DNA from: a virus
Direction: 5' to 3' (one strand)
IMG/VR virus record: IMGVR_UViG_3300035665_001758
Location: 1 to 20,349 of that record
Length of the DNA stretch: 20,349 nucleotides
Made by a program: the position numbers and the translations under genes. This document shows positions 1-7,043 of the stretch, one piece after another (positions within the stretch are counted from its first letter, which is position 1; every line of letters starts with the position of its first letter). A model generated the notes under the pieces. That model was not told the DNA's origin. It did not search any database and saw only the letters and a list, made by a program, of their open reading frames with translations.

Positions 1-208
1 CCGCGCGGGCAGACGCAAACCCCGTGGGCAGCGTTCCAGAGCCATCGGTCACGGTCACGGTGCCGGTCGTCTCGAAGCCTTGCAGCTTCAGCACGCGCTG
101 CATTTCCGATTCCGCGAGGTCAATGAACGTGTCCACGACCGAGGACAGGTCGTTGCGCTCGTAGAAGTCCGCGATCTCAGTCTTTAGCGCGCTGTACGTC
201 GTCGCCAT
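1..208 (-). CDS. Head-tail adaptor protein, SU10/P22-gp4-like (partial, C-terminus beyond window)
   Basis: My own translation of the minus strand from ATG at 208 runs open to the window edge (69 codons) and begins MATTYSALKTEIADFYERN. This start, followed by helical text with V-V-D-T-F-I-D-L-A-E-S-E-M-Q-R and then a G-T-L-P-x-G-F turn, resembles the phage adaptor family that docks under the portal in P22-like and SU10-like heads (family knowledge). A purine-rich AAGGAAG lies about 7 nt before the ATG. The start overlaps the 3' end of the upstream methyltransferase gene by 32 nt, so the two are probably co-translated. Its presence after the sugar-modifying genes shows that those genes sit inside the structural operon and not at its end. 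The C-terminal part cannot be judged. Confidence 0.75.
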   Translation of the reverse strand, partial: MATTYSALKTEIADFYERNDLSSVVDTFIDLAESEMQRVLKLQGFETTGTVTVTDGSGTLPTGFASARA

Positions 209-728
209 GGGGCTTCCTTGCAGTGATTCGCATGTCTCGCGCGGGTTGATGGGTCAGGGGTTCGCAGACTTCGATGTCAACGAATCCGAGCATTTCCAAG
301 CCGATGGCAAGCTCCTGCTCGGAGTAGCACCACCGATGGCACATGGCCTCGCTTTGGTACGAGGGGTCACCGAACAGGCCGAGGATCGTCAGGCGCGGAT
401 TCGGTGCTTGGCCCGACTCCATTGCCTCGGCGTACAGGCCGACGATCTTGTCTAAGCACGGCATCTCCAGCACCAGCAGACCGCCAGGCTTCAAGACGCG
501 GAACCAGTCCTTTAGGATGCTCGGCGCCTGCCACCGATAGAAGTGCTCCAGCACATGAATCGCGTGCGCCTCGTCCGCGTAGCCGTCGGGCAAGGGCAGC
601 GGCTTTGTCAGGTCGCACTCGATGTCTGGCTTGGTGCCCGCCCAGTTCCCGGGCAGGTCAATATTGACGAACCCGGGCAGCAGCTTCGCCCCGCAGCCGA
701 TGTTCAGCTTGACAGGGCCGCTATCCAT
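177..728 (-). CDS. SAM-dependent methyltransferase, class I (Methyltransf_11-like)
   Basis: 183 residues. A SAM-binding motif I is visible as LNIGCGAKLLPGF (residues 8-20) followed by the acidic strand VNIDL; further motifs are HVLEHF (58-63) and LKPGG (79-83) before a hydrophobic strand. This order is typical of small class I methyltransferases found in polysaccharide and glycan clusters. The substrate is not visible in the sequence. Because three glycosyltransferase genes lie directly upstream in the same transcription direction (its ATG overlaps the GT4-like gene by 25 nt), methylation of a sugar or of a glycosylated product is the most economical inference. Alternatives are a protein or small-molecule methyltransferase. 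It is not a DNA methylase: there is no DPPY/SPPY-type motif IV. Confidence 0.85.
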   Translation of the reverse strand: MDSGPVKLNIGCGAKLLPGFVNIDLPGNWAGTKPDIECDLTKPLPLPDGYADEAHAIHVLEHFYRWQAPSILKDWFRVLKPGGLLVLEMPCLDKIVGLYAEAMESGQAPNPRLTILGLFGDPSYQSEAMCHRWCYSEQELAIGLEMLGFVDIEVCEPLTHQPARDMRITARKPHGDDVQRAKD

Positions 729-1492
729 TGCTCGCCGATCCTTTCGGGGCTGTAGGTCTGTGCAACGTAGGCTTGTGATGCCTTGATGCGCCGCATCACT
801 TCATCCTGATTCGACAGCGCCCACTTCACGCCATCCTCGATGTCGCCGATGTACACACCGAGGTCTGCATAAGCCGGCAGGAACCCCGCCACCACGAACA
901 GGCCCCGGCGAATGCTCTCTATCGCCCGGTTGCCTGACTTGCACAAGCTCTTGCCGGTCGGAATCACGACGATGCCCGCGCGGTCGAAGGCCCGATCCAT
1001 CGTCTCAGGCGACCATTGCGTGATCCCGTGGACAGCCGGCAGCGTGGTGACGATCTCCAGCTTCTCCAGCCGGCTCATCCACGGCATGAGGTCGCCGAGG
1101 TTCGACTGATGCCCGAACCACAACAGCGAGTCATGCACCCGCGCCTCTTTCTCAGGCTGCTCGAACGGGTCAGGGATCACCACCGCCTTACGTCCAGTCC
1201 GCTCATAGACTTTGCGGGCCATCTCGTCTGAGTTGACCGTCACCACGTCAGCAAGCCGACAGCCGCTCACGTAGTGGTCAGCGTGCGGGCCGTCAAAGTG
1301 GTCGTCGCACACGTCGAAGCACACATTGTCGAAGCCGGCCACTTGCTGCCGCCATGACCAGCCGTGTTTCCCAATCACGAGCCAGTCAGTGCCGATCCCG
1401 TGGCCGGCTTTCTGTAGCTGCTGTGCCGGGATGATCGACCGATACCGGCTCGACGCCAAGTGCGCGCCGAAGTGCCTGAACGTCACGTTCAA
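704..1492 (-). CDS. Glycosyltransferase, GT4-like fold (GT-B)
   Basis: 262 residues if translation starts at TTG 1492. That codon overlaps the stop of the preceding gene (TTGA) and has a good GGAGG seven bases upstream, which is why I prefer it to the GTG two codons later. The N-terminus (NVTFRHFGAHLASSRYR, then IIPAQQLQKAG) is the first half-fold of a GT-B enzyme. The middle holds CDDHFDG...ADVVTVNSDEMARKVYERTGRKAVVIPDPFE, which is the acceptor/donor interdomain pattern of GT4 proteins. The C-terminal half has GIVVIPTGKSLCKSGNR-A-I-E-S-I-R-R-G, resembling the donor-nucleotide site with the conserved E. It is short for GT4 (usually 350-400 aa), so some of the fold may be reduced. Donor and acceptor are unknown. 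It is third in the sugar cassette. Confidence 0.75.
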   Translation of the reverse strand: MNVTFRHFGAHLASSRYRSIIPAQQLQKAGHGIGTDWLVIGKHGWSWRQQVAGFDNVCFDVCDDHFDGPHADHYVSGCRLADVVTVNSDEMARKVYERTGRKAVVIPDPFEQPEKEARVHDSLLWFGHQSNLGDLMPWMSRLEKLEIVTTLPAVHGITQWSPETMDRAFDRAGIVVIPTGKSLCKSGNRAIESIRRGLFVVAGFLPAYADLGVYIGDIEDGVKWALSNQDEVMRRIKASQAYVAQTYSPERIGEQWIAALSS

Positions 1493-2169
1493 ATCAGAAC
1501 CTCCGTGGCCTGGCGCTTGGTTTCCAGCCATTCCGCGCCGTGCTCGCAGTCGCGGTAGTGCGCGATGTCAGGAACGCCCAACGTGTAGTGCGCCAGCTTC
1601 GCGCCCGGGTCGGCGGCCTGCTCGTTGACGAGGTGGTTCCACTCGGCCGGCAGCGCTCCGATCTCATCGTCCGTCAGATGCTCGAAGCGGTGCAGCTTGG
1701 CGCCTGTTGCGTCCATCACATAACGCGGCGTAAGCAGCCGATTCGACGGGTGCCCGCAGTTCCAGAGGATCACGCTGCTCCAGTTCTTCCGCGGGTAGCT
1801 GGCGTTAATCGTTTCCATTGACGTGCCCCGGTACTTCAGCGGGTGCCGCGTCTTGTAGTCATGCTGAACAACCTGCACCGCGCACTGTTCGTCGCGCATG
1901 TTCCAGAGCTTGGTGATGTCGTCCCTGACCAGCATGTCGCCGTCAGCAAAGATCGCCCATCCCTCGTACCCCATCAAGTGCGGGACAAGGAAACGCGAGT
2001 AGATGAATGCGTTGGAGCCGTCTGTGTGCGTCTCTTCGTAGTCATGCAACAGCGACAGCGCCAGCGGGTGAAACGCCACACGACTTGACGAGTGGTTGAT
2101 CACTGACTGGCAGAAGACGTGATACGCCACGGCTTCCCTCGGGTCGAAACCCACAAACAAGGGGATCAT
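1489..2169 (-). CDS. Glycosyltransferase, GT8-like (GT-A, DXD-containing)
   Basis: 226 residues from ATG 2169. The start was chosen because the protein then begins MIPLFVGFDPREAVAYHVF, the usual opening of this family. The metal/nucleotide-sugar motif is ADGDML (residues 75-80, DXD-type DGD at 76-78). Downstream are RKNWSSVILWNCGHP (127-141), LPAEWNHLV (173-181) and KLAHYTLG (191-198), whose histidine fits the third metal ligand of GT8 enzymes. Similar proteins are known from bacteria and from cyanophage genomes (established knowledge, not searched here). The reaction is expected to be transfer of a hexose from a nucleotide sugar with retention; the acceptor is not visible. The upstream TPR-glycosyltransferase frame reads 128 nt into this gene, an overlap far longer than any other here. 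Confidence 0.85.
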   Translation of the reverse strand: MIPLFVGFDPREAVAYHVFCQSVINHSSSRVAFHPLALSLLHDYEETHTDGSNAFIYSRFLVPHLMGYEGWAIFADGDMLVRDDITKLWNMRDEQCAVQVVQHDYKTRHPLKYRGTSMETINASYPRKNWSSVILWNCGHPSNRLLTPRYVMDATGAKLHRFEHLTDDEIGALPAEWNHLVNEQAADPGAKLAHYTLGVPDIAHYRDCEHGAEWLETKRQATEVLI

Positions 2170-3493
2170 TGATGAGCCTTTCAATGGTTGATTTCCAAGA
2201 CTCGCCCTCCCGTTGTTTGAACAACGAGGCCGAGCGATACCAGGGCATCGAACCATCCGGAAGACAGTAAATCCAGATCGTCCGTGAAGGGACCAAGATG
2301 ATCCCGGGGACACCCAGCGCCCCCGCTAGGTGATGGGCGGTTGTGTGTACGCCAATCACCATGTCCAACTCGGCCACCATCGCGGCCGTGTCGTCATAGT
2401 CGTCTGTTTCACAGGCCCGCTTGTAGTGGCGGATCGGCAGTCCAAACTCCTTGATTTCCGCGGTCGGGTCTTTGTATTGCAGGCTGATCCAATCTGCGTC
2501 AATTGATTCGATCAGGCCACGCATCGCCTCCAGGCCGATGGCGCGTTCCTTTGGCTTGTTGTGCTTCGACCCACCTGACCAGCAAATGCCGATCTTTGGC
2601 TTTGGCCCGAATGAGTCGAACAACGCCCGCCACTGCGTTCGCCGTTCGGGATCAGCGATCAGATACGGAGTCCCGGGGCAGTCCTTCGGGCTTGGCCGGC
2701 AGAACTGCGGCATCTGGCCCACCGGCAGGGAAGCGTCAACCTGCACGCCCTCAAGCCACGGCACCGCTTCATCGCGGCGGGTGCCATGCACCTCGATGCC
2801 AGGGAACGAGCGGCGGAACAGACCTTCCAGCCGTTTGTCGCAGTCCACGATCACACGACCGCAGGCTTTCTCCATGTCCGGCAAGCACGAGGCGTACATG
2901 ATCTCGTCGCCTAGCCCCTGCTCACCGTAGAACACCACCGTTTGACCCGGTGACCCATCCCACATGCCCTCATCGGCGTACTGGATCTGCTTGCGGAACT
3001 TGCCGCCGACACTGCTGCTGTACTGCTTCCAGCCCTCGGACCAGTTCCCGAGCGACAGGTTGCACATGCCAAGCGTGTTGGTTGCTGACTTGCCATTCGG
3101 CTCAATGGCTAAAGACTTGTTGCACCACTCGGCCGCTTTCTTAAAGTCGCGGTCGGCGAAATAGGTCATTCCCACGTTTGCCGAGAACAGCGGGCTTCGC
3201 TTGTTGCGGTTGTGCGCTTCAAAGAACGCACCCCGGGCCTTGCCGTTGTTGCCAAGCCCGGCGTAGCACATTCCGAGATTGTTCCAAGGCTCGGGACGCT
3301 CGGGCTTCAGTTGCGTGATGCGCGTGTAAAGGTTGACCGCCACGCCGAAGCGCTCGGCACGCGAATACACCTCCGCGATGACAAACAGCGCCAATGCGTC
3401 GTCGGGGTTCTTGTCAAGCGACAGCGCGGCGCGGCGGCTGGCCTCGTCGGGGTCGTCGTCGATAAGCTGCGAAAGCTCGTCAAACGAAGTCAA
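2042..3493 (-). CDS. TPR-repeat protein fused to GT9-like glycosyltransferase domain
   Basis: 483 residues from TTG 3493, which overlaps the preceding stop as TTGA; no ATG or GTG lies near. Residues about 33-165 are tetratricopeptide-like helical repeats (for example PEPWNNLGMCYAGLGNNGKA and SATNTLGMCNLSLGNWSEGW). Residues about 183-440 look like a GT9/ADP-heptose-transferase GT-B domain: VVFYGEQGLGDEIMYASCLP (186-205), KIGICWSGG (300-308) and DMVIGVHTTAHHLAGALGVP (377-396). In TPR-GT proteins such as O-GlcNAc-transferase relatives, the repeats bind a protein acceptor, so protein glycosylation is a fair inference, here perhaps of a virion protein. The last 40 or so residues (after about 443) lie in the overlap with the next gene and look like out-of-frame low-complexity text. 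The functional protein may naturally end near residue 443. Confidence 0.8.
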   Translation of the reverse strand: MTSFDELSQLIDDDPDEASRRAALSLDKNPDDALALFVIAEVYSRAERFGVAVNLYTRITQLKPERPEPWNNLGMCYAGLGNNGKARGAFFEAHNRNKRSPLFSANVGMTYFADRDFKKAAEWCNKSLAIEPNGKSATNTLGMCNLSLGNWSEGWKQYSSSVGGKFRKQIQYADEGMWDGSPGQTVVFYGEQGLGDEIMYASCLPDMEKACGRVIVDCDKRLEGLFRRSFPGIEVHGTRRDEAVPWLEGVQVDASLPVGQMPQFCRPSPKDCPGTPYLIADPERRTQWRALFDSFGPKPKIGICWSGGSKHNKPKERAIGLEAMRGLIESIDADWISLQYKDPTAEIKEFGLPIRHYKRACETDDYDDTAAMVAELDMVIGVHTTAHHLAGALGVPGIILVPSRTIWIYCLPDGSMPWYRSASLFKQREGESWKSTIERLINDPLVCGFRPEGSRGVSRLLPVSDQPLVKSCGVSPAGAVAVA

Positions 3494-3819
3494 AACGCAC
3501 CCCGCGTTGTGAAAAGAGAGCCGTACTTTTCCTTATGCCGGCTGAGGAACTTGCGCACCTCTTTGGCGGGGGCTGAATAGACGTTGAACCCGTCTTCGGT
3601 CAGCATCTTGAGGGCGATTGCCTCGGGAATGTGGACGCAGTGCCAAAAGTTGGCCTTGATGCCTGCGGCGCTGTAGTCATCCGCATTCCGAAGGCTTGTC
3701 GCGTGATCGAGCGATGGCGACACGTCTTGCTCGGTCTGCACAACCAGCTTGCCATCCTGGGCGCCGATGGTTGTCTTCAGCCCGGTCAGCCGGTCAACGC
3801 TAGATTCAAAAATTCGCAT
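3490..3819 (-). CDS. Small conserved-type head protein encoded just after the major capsid gene
   Basis: 109 residues from ATG 3819 (MRIFESSVDRLTGLKTTIG). The ORF could be extended upstream on paper, but that would run through the terminator hairpin and the capsid gene, so this start is preferred. The shape (short N-terminal strand pair, QTEQDVSPSLDHA, a FWHCVHIPEAIALKMLTEDG segment and a charged basic tail) resembles the small proteins that many podoviruses and siphoviruses encode immediately after the capsid gene. Their function is unproven; a role in head completion or host takeover is unknown. The ATG lies one base after the T-tract of an intrinsic terminator and has no Shine-Dalgarno outside the hairpin, so expression from the capsid transcript should be low. 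It may start as a near-leaderless product or need read-through. Confidence 0.7.
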   Translation of the reverse strand: MRIFESSVDRLTGLKTTIGAQDGKLVVQTEQDVSPSLDHATSLRNADDYSAAGIKANFWHCVHIPEAIALKMLTEDGFNVYSAPAKEVRKFLSRHKEKYGSLFTTRGAF

Positions 3820-3820
3820 G

Positions 3821-3853
3821 AAAAAAGGGGCCGAGCTTGTTAGGCCCGGCCCC
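3821..3853 (-). terminator. Strong intrinsic terminator after the major capsid gene
   Basis: On the minus strand a 10-bp stem (GGGGCCGGGC with GCTCGGCCCC, one G-U pair) closes a 7-base loop and is followed directly by six Ts (positions 3826-3821). It lies 33 nt downstream of the capsid stop codon, and its T-tract ends one base from the ATG of the next gene. It probably sets the capsid transcript apart from the genes that follow. Confidence 0.85.
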
Positions 3854-3861
3854 GAAGGCAA

Positions 3862-3875
3862 CTGCCCGAAGGCAG
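3862..3875 (-). other. UUCG-tetraloop hairpin 3' of the capsid gene
   Basis: On the minus strand CTGCC-TTCG-GGCAG forms a perfect 5-bp stem with a C(UUCG)G-type loop, 11 nt after the capsid stop codon and 8 nt before the terminator stem. Such hairpins are very stable and can protect a transcript 3' end from exonucleases; that role here is an inference. Confidence 0.6.
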
Positions 3876-3886
3876 CAGGGAGGAGA

Positions 3887-4864
3887 TCAGGAAGCGTCCT
3901 GCACCTTCGAGTGAGCGTCGGGGTTGCCGACGACCAAGCACCACTCGGCGAGGATTTCGCCCCGCGTTGCGTCACCCGTTTTCGCGCGTTCCTCGAACTT
4001 GATCGGACGCAGGAACGCCGTCGCCAAGTACTCGGGGTCCAGGCACAGCACCGTGCGGGTCCGCATGTAGCGGTTCAGCATGATCTTGTGCTCGCCGAAG
4101 TCGCTGATGTAGAGGTCAACGCCACCCAGCACCACAGCATTGCTGTTGCGGCCTTGGTTCTGGTTGACGCTCACGCCTGCGAACTTCGACGCACCGCCGA
4201 AGGTGGCGACCTTCCGCTTCAGCGCGGCGCCCATCATGATCACGCTCGGGTCGCCGCCGTCTTCCCATGCGGCCTGCAGCGCTTCCACGAACGCCGTTTC
4301 CGTCAGCGCAGCGGTCGTGCCGTCCACCGGTGCCGTCCAGGCGCCCGCGGCAAAACCAGCAGTCGTGCCGACGCTGTTGGTCGTGGCGGCGAGGACGCGG
4401 TTGCCCGCAATCATCGATTCCAGGCCAGCAGACGAGCGAGCCACCGAGGTCGAGCCAGCAGACGAGCCCTGGTTGCCGACCATTGCGGCTTCGATGTCGC
4501 GCTTCAGTTCGCGGCCACGCTTGGCGATCTGGTACGCGAACTCCTCCTTGCGACCGTACTTGCGCACAGCGTCGGCGGTGCCCGACACCATCACGGTCTT
4601 CCTGGAAATCTGCGTGTAGTTCGACAGCATGGTCGTCGGCGCTGCCGTCGCATACGTCGAATCGTCGCCTTCAACAGCGCGGTTTGCGCCGGTCGCGGCC
4701 AGCGAATCCGTCTGCCACTGGTGATTCACCGCCGAAGCCTTGATGCGCTTCGCCATCGAAAAGGCGGGCGTCTCGGTCGGGGTGATGTTGTAGATGACGT
4801 CCTGCACGTCTTCGGCAAGGCCGATGAGGTCGAAGGTGTCAGTGGTTCCAGCTACTTGTGCCAT
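3887..4864 (-). CDS. Major capsid protein, SU10/DUF5309 type (HK97 fold expected)
   Basis: 325 residues from ATG 4864 (MAQVAGTTDTFDLIGLAEDVQDV); GGAAG stands about 7 nt upstream. The earlier in-frame start at 4936 would only add arginine-rich text from inside the scaffold gene. Family hallmarks are NITPTETPAFSMAKRIKA near the N-terminus, then HQWQTDSLAA, KRGRELKRDIE, a middle with VIMMGAALKRKVATFGG, and VDLYISDFGEHKIMLNRYM followed by VLCLDPEYLATAFLRP. It is expected to assemble the icosahedral shell. It follows a scaffold gene by one base and is followed by a stable hairpin and a strong terminator, which fits a very abundant product. Confidence 0.9.
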   Translation of the reverse strand: MAQVAGTTDTFDLIGLAEDVQDVIYNITPTETPAFSMAKRIKASAVNHQWQTDSLAATGANRAVEGDDSTYATAAPTTMLSNYTQISRKTVMVSGTADAVRKYGRKEEFAYQIAKRGRELKRDIEAAMVGNQGSSAGSTSVARSSAGLESMIAGNRVLAATTNSVGTTAGFAAGAWTAPVDGTTAALTETAFVEALQAAWEDGGDPSVIMMGAALKRKVATFGGASKFAGVSVNQNQGRNSNAVVLGGVDLYISDFGEHKIMLNRYMRTRTVLCLDPEYLATAFLRPIKFEERAKTGDATRGEILAEWCLVVGNPDAHSKVQDAS

Positions 4865-4865
4865 T

Positions 4866-5837
4866 TCATTTCTTCCTTGCTTGCGACCGCGCGAGGAGGG
4901 CCATCGCTGCATCAGCGGTGGAGCCCGTCTTGGCAAGGCGCGTCATTGCGTCCTGTGCCTTCACAGCGGCCTTCGGTTGTGTGGTTGAAGCCCCAGGCTT
5001 CAGCGTTGGTTGGGCCTGCACGACCCGTTTGTCGAGCGTGGACTTGTGCTCACGCATTTGCCGCCCATAGGCAGCGTCCTCGAGGATTTCCACCATCCAG
5101 GGCTCGGTGATGCCGTTCAGGGCTTCAGCCGGCGCACCACGAGCGATGGCGTATTCCGCGAGGGATTTCGCCTTCTCAGGCCCCCAGCCCTTGATCTTCT
5201 GCGAGACAACCTTCTCGGCGTGTTCCTGACGCGCACGGAGAGCCTCTGTTTGCTTCTCCTCTAGCTGTGCGACGTTGGTCTTGTACGTCTGCTCGATCCG
5301 GCCGCGAGCGGCTTGGAGCTGGTTGTATTCCGCATTGAGGCGGGTCAGGGTGTCAGTATCGACACTGTTGATGTCGATCTGCTCCAACTGCGACAGGCGC
5401 CGCGTCACCATCTTGTGATCCGCCAGCAGGTCTGCTTGCGACTCAGCGACAGCGCGCAACTGCGAGATAGCAGCACGTTCGGCGTCAATGGCCTTCCGAG
5501 CGTCGGCAGCCTCCTGAAACTTGCGAGTCGCACCTGCCTCAACCTCTTTGGCCTTGGCTTCGATGCGCTTTGCAACGTCTCGGAGAGCAGCGGGGAGCTT
5601 GATCTTCTCGCCCGCGATGTCGATCTCGGTGTCAGCCTCCGCTTCCGGTTCCGCCTCGGCTTCTTCCGGCTCCGGCGCGTCGGCTTGTTCAGCCTGCTCC
5701 GGTGCGGGTTCTTCCGTGGTTTCCTCTTCGGGCGGCTGCTCGGCCTTGGCCCACTTGCCGAGCAGTTCTTGCACAGCGCCCTCTTCTGAAAGGCCGCTGG
5801 TTCCGACTTCCGTTTCCGGCGTGGTCGTTTCGTTCAT
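4866..5837 (-). CDS. Scaffolding protein
   Basis: 323 residues from ATG 5837. The composition is that of a podovirus scaffold: a very acidic, Glu/Pro-rich stretch at residues about 33-75, a mostly helical, coiled-coil-prone middle (about 85-230, rich in A, E, K, R, Q) and a basic C-terminus ending in RSQARKK that could contact the capsid subunit. It lies immediately before the capsid gene (one base between TGA and ATG), the usual place. Residues GWGPEKAKSLAEYAIARGAP resemble the conserved C-terminal segment of many phage scaffold-like proteins. A weak GGAA precedes the start. Its role would be to guide procapsid assembly and leave or be cleaved afterwards. No protease motif is visible. Confidence 0.8.
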   Translation of the reverse strand: MNETTTPETEVGTSGLSEEGAVQELLGKWAKAEQPPEEETTEEPAPEQAEQADAPEPEEAEAEPEAEADTEIDIAGEKIKLPAALRDVAKRIEAKAKEVEAGATRKFQEAADARKAIDAERAAISQLRAVAESQADLLADHKMVTRRLSQLEQIDINSVDTDTLTRLNAEYNQLQAARGRIEQTYKTNVAQLEEKQTEALRARQEHAEKVVSQKIKGWGPEKAKSLAEYAIARGAPAEALNGITEPWMVEILEDAAYGRQMREHKSTLDKRVVQAQPTLKPGASTTQPKAAVKAQDAMTRLAKTGSTADAAMALLARSQARKK

Positions 5838-5848
5838 GTGTGTTCCGG

Positions 5849-6118
5849 TTAATAGCCCGCAGGACGGGGCCGCTTCTCGTCAATCGCCGCCTTCGCCATC
5901 TTTCCGTCAGTGACGGCAGAACGAAGGAATGCGAGGTACTTCTGATGCGTGTACTGCATCCCCTTCACTTGAGCCAGCCCGTCCACGTCAGTGGGGGCCA
6001 ACTCGCGGAACAGGCGCCAGCACTCGGCCTCGATGTGCGCCTCGGCCTCCGCGAACAGCGGGTCGGCCAGCAGGGCAACAGCGCGATCAGCGCGGCGGAT
6101 GCGTTCGTCTGGTGTCAT
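5849..6118 (-). CDS. Small helical protein of the head gene block, function unknown
   Basis: 89 residues from ATG 6118, which overlaps the previous stop as ATGA; the longer reading from 6154 would only add residues from the preceding gene. The protein is mainly alpha-helical and charged (MTPDERIRRADRAVALLADP, then AEAHIEAECWRLFRELAP). Its C-terminal half, GLAQVKGMQYTHQKYLAFL, resembles small proteins that sit before scaffold and capsid genes in several podovirus-like phages and that are often simply called hypothetical. Its position just before the scaffold gene argues for a head assembly or morphogenesis role. No catalytic motif is visible. Confidence 0.6.
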   Translation of the reverse strand: MTPDERIRRADRAVALLADPLFAEAEAHIEAECWRLFRELAPTDVDGLAQVKGMQYTHQKYLAFLRSAVTDGKMAKAAIDEKRPRPAGY

Positions 6119-6453
6119 AGCAGCAGCATCGCGGCTTCTTCCTCGTCGTCCCATTCAGGCTTAGGAGCCTGCTTGACGATCCGAGCAAAGTCCCCGCGAC
6201 TCAGCTTCCGGGTTGGTTTGTCGTTGACCACGTCGCGCACTTCCGAGCGGGTGGCGTATTCCTGCGCGATGACTTGCGCTAGTTCTTCTTCCGTCAGGTC
6301 GAAGTAGCGCCGACCTTTGACGATGTAGTTCCGGCGGCCTCGGTTGTTGAACCAGCCGGTTTTGAGCCGCGTGACTGTCTCGGTCAGCCGCGTGAACGAG
6401 AAGACCCGATCAGCGCCGGCGCGCGTCAGACTAAATACGCGGTCGGTTGCCAT
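6115..6453 (-). CDS. Small basic/acidic phage protein, function unknown
   Basis: 112 residues from ATG 6453, sharing the A of the previous gene's stop (TAATG). The upstream extension to 6570 lies inside the previous gene. Two near repeats stand at the N-terminus (TDRVFSLTRAGADRVFSFTR), then a basic stretch (KTGWFNNRGRRNYIVKGRRYF) and a long helical, acidic end (WDDEEEAAMLLL). No known domain is recognised. The short internal repeat DRVFS(L/F)TR is the most distinctive feature. It is probably co-expressed with the head genes. Confidence 0.55.
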   Translation of the reverse strand: MATDRVFSLTRAGADRVFSFTRLTETVTRLKTGWFNNRGRRNYIVKGRRYFDLTEEELAQVIAQEYATRSEVRDVVNDKPTRKLSRGDFARIVKQAPKPEWDDEEEAAMLLL

Positions 6454-7040
6454 TAGTCCACCGTCGCGGTATCGATCAAGCTGCGCGAACTGTCGCCGTC
6501 CATCAAACGAAGGAACAGAAGGCCATCTTGTCCCGAGGTGCGAGACGATGACGGCAGCGACAGCACGCAAACCCCGCCGCTCACGCTTTCCGATGAGCCG
6601 CTATCGGTCGGCGTGGTCGCCAGCGCCTGAAGCATCGTCAGCGTGGGGTCGTCCCACCACGCCCATTCGACGCCGGTGATGTCAGGCACCACAGTGCGCC
6701 CTGATTCTGACTTGTCGAACAGCGTGAGCGTGACGGTCGGAGACGAAGGCGGCGGCGGGGGCGGTGAACCCGTCTCCAGCAGCAGGCCGATATGCGGCAG
6801 GTACGCGGCGCCACCAGAGCCACCAGAGGCAGGCGGGGGCGGGGGCGACACCTCGTCGCGGTTTGCCACCAGCACGCCGAGGGCATACCACGCATAGGCC
6901 GAGGCATGGCCCGGGTCCACGCTCCAATGAGCCGGAACCGGGTGATCGGTGCTGCCCTGCCTGTCGTCTACAGGGGTTGCGGGCTCCCCTAGACCGTCCA
7001 GCAGCCCTAGCGACGGCAGCGGCGCCGGGGTGCTTGCCAC
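6453..7040 (-). CDS. Proline-linker virion-type protein, function unknown
   Basis: 195 residues from GTG 7040, with GAGG about 8 nt upstream. Two poly-proline linkers (SPPPPPAS near residue 65 and SPPPPPPSSP near 91) separate a glycine-rich strip from two short globular parts. The C-terminal part TVTLTLFDKSESGRTVVPDITGVEWAWWDD looks like an all-beta module that could be a carbohydrate or tail-attachment domain. Such Pro-rich joints are common in phage fibres and decoration proteins. No family is recognised. The gene lies in the block of surface-type proteins between the portal and scaffold genes. Confidence 0.6.
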   Translation of the reverse strand: MASTPAPLPSLGLLDGLGEPATPVDDRQGSTDHPVPAHWSVDPGHASAYAWYALGVLVANRDEVSPPPPPASGGSGGAAYLPHIGLLLETGSPPPPPPSSPTVTLTLFDKSESGRTVVPDITGVEWAWWDDPTLTMLQALATTPTDSGSSESVSGGVCVLSLPSSSRTSGQDGLLFLRLMDGDSSRSLIDTATVD

Positions 7041-7043
7041 GGG

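Noticed and set aside
3749-5110. 453-codon open frame on the plus strand
   Set aside because: It is antisense to the capsid and scaffold genes, is Arg/His/Pro-rich without any motif, has no ribosome site and follows from the GC-rich third positions of the minus-strand genes.
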